In this document: one piece after another, positions 49,300 to 49,407 of the stretch
How positions within the stretch are numbered: the first letter of the stretch is position 1
Layout of the letters: each line of letters starts with the position of its first letter
Assembly (NCBI RefSeq): GCF_014636315.1
Contig: NZ_BMED01000011.1
Location: 1 to 49,407, forward strand
Source: Parundibacterium terreum
GTDB lineage: Bacteria > Pseudomonadota > Gammaproteobacteria > Burkholderiales > Burkholderiaceae_D
DNA: 49,407 bases
Direction of reading: 5' to 3'
The notes under the pieces: model-generated
Seen by the model: only the letters and a program-made list of their open reading frames with translations
Told to the model about the DNA's origin: nothing
The model's database searches: none
Made by a program: the position numbers and the translations under genes

Positions 49300-49407
49300 T
49301 CGGCTCCCGTCGCGACACGCAGTAAATGACGCGAAACGAACAGCAGGAAACAGGGTTGTTTGAGAGCGAGTTTTACGAGCGGAATGAGACGGGAAAGAAG
49401 CAAAAGC

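Overview
The window looks like a chromosomal segment of a betaproteobacterium, most likely Burkholderiales, family Oxalobacteraceae (Herminiimonas/Janthinobacterium-like). The reasons are the moderate GC content, the protein flavour of the housekeeping genes, and neighbourhoods such as mltG-tmk-holB-pilZ and alaA-hom. The taxon is an inference, since no marker RNA lies inside the window. I see no insertion sequence, prophage, CRISPR array or tRNA. Almost all the sequence is coding, in compact operons.

Layout. (1) 1-213: 5' end of a response-regulator gene cut by the window edge, then a perfect 19-bp hairpin. (2) 429-5200, minus strand: a tightly overlapping marR-OMF-emrA-emrB tripartite drug efflux operon, with a perfect 14-bp palindrome in front of marR. 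(3) 5369-7675, minus: a PIN/PhoH ATPase and a Bcp/PrxQ peroxiredoxin separated by a long hairpin. (4) 7983-14228, minus: a lipid A Ara4N operon (Mth938-like gene, arnT, arnB, arnC, formyltransferase arnA, arnD) that lacks the ArnA decarboxylase. (5) 14815-18823, plus: alaA, hom and a GPH/MFS transporter. (6) 18850-20993, minus: NRDE/TANGO2-like protein, DUF4936 protein and YgfZ. (7) 21147-24856, plus: mltG, tmk, holB, pilZ and a GNAT acetyltransferase, then rlmJ.

(8) 26522-35742, plus: a fatty-acid/acyl-CoA catabolic block made of an acyl-CoA ligase, a branched-chain-type ABC transporter (livK-livHMGF) and a fused enoyl-CoA hydratase/3-hydroxyacyl-CoA dehydrogenase. Three of its transcription units carry the same palindromic operator-like element in the promoter region, so they are probably one TetR-type regulon. 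(9) ABC-F protein YbiT, an orphan periplasmic binding protein and an unknown winged-helix-like protein. (10) 39705-42212, minus: a Fur-box-preceded feoA-feoB operon ending in a Cys-rich small membrane protein. (11) ogt and a DUF2726 protein.

(12) 43685-46926, plus: the most novel-looking locus. It is a translationally coupled operon of ECF sigma factor, zinc-finger anti-sigma factor, S8 subtilisin-like protease and TorF-family outer-membrane protein. The periplasmic part of the anti-sigma factor resembles a subtilase propeptide/I9 inhibitor domain and lies directly before the protease gene, which suggests a dedicated protease/anti-sigma signalling pair. A TIGR03118 lipoprotein follows. (13) A SprT-like zinc metalloprotein with a palindrome against its start codon, and at the right edge a strong stringent-type promoter pointing out of the window, probably that of a stable-RNA operon.
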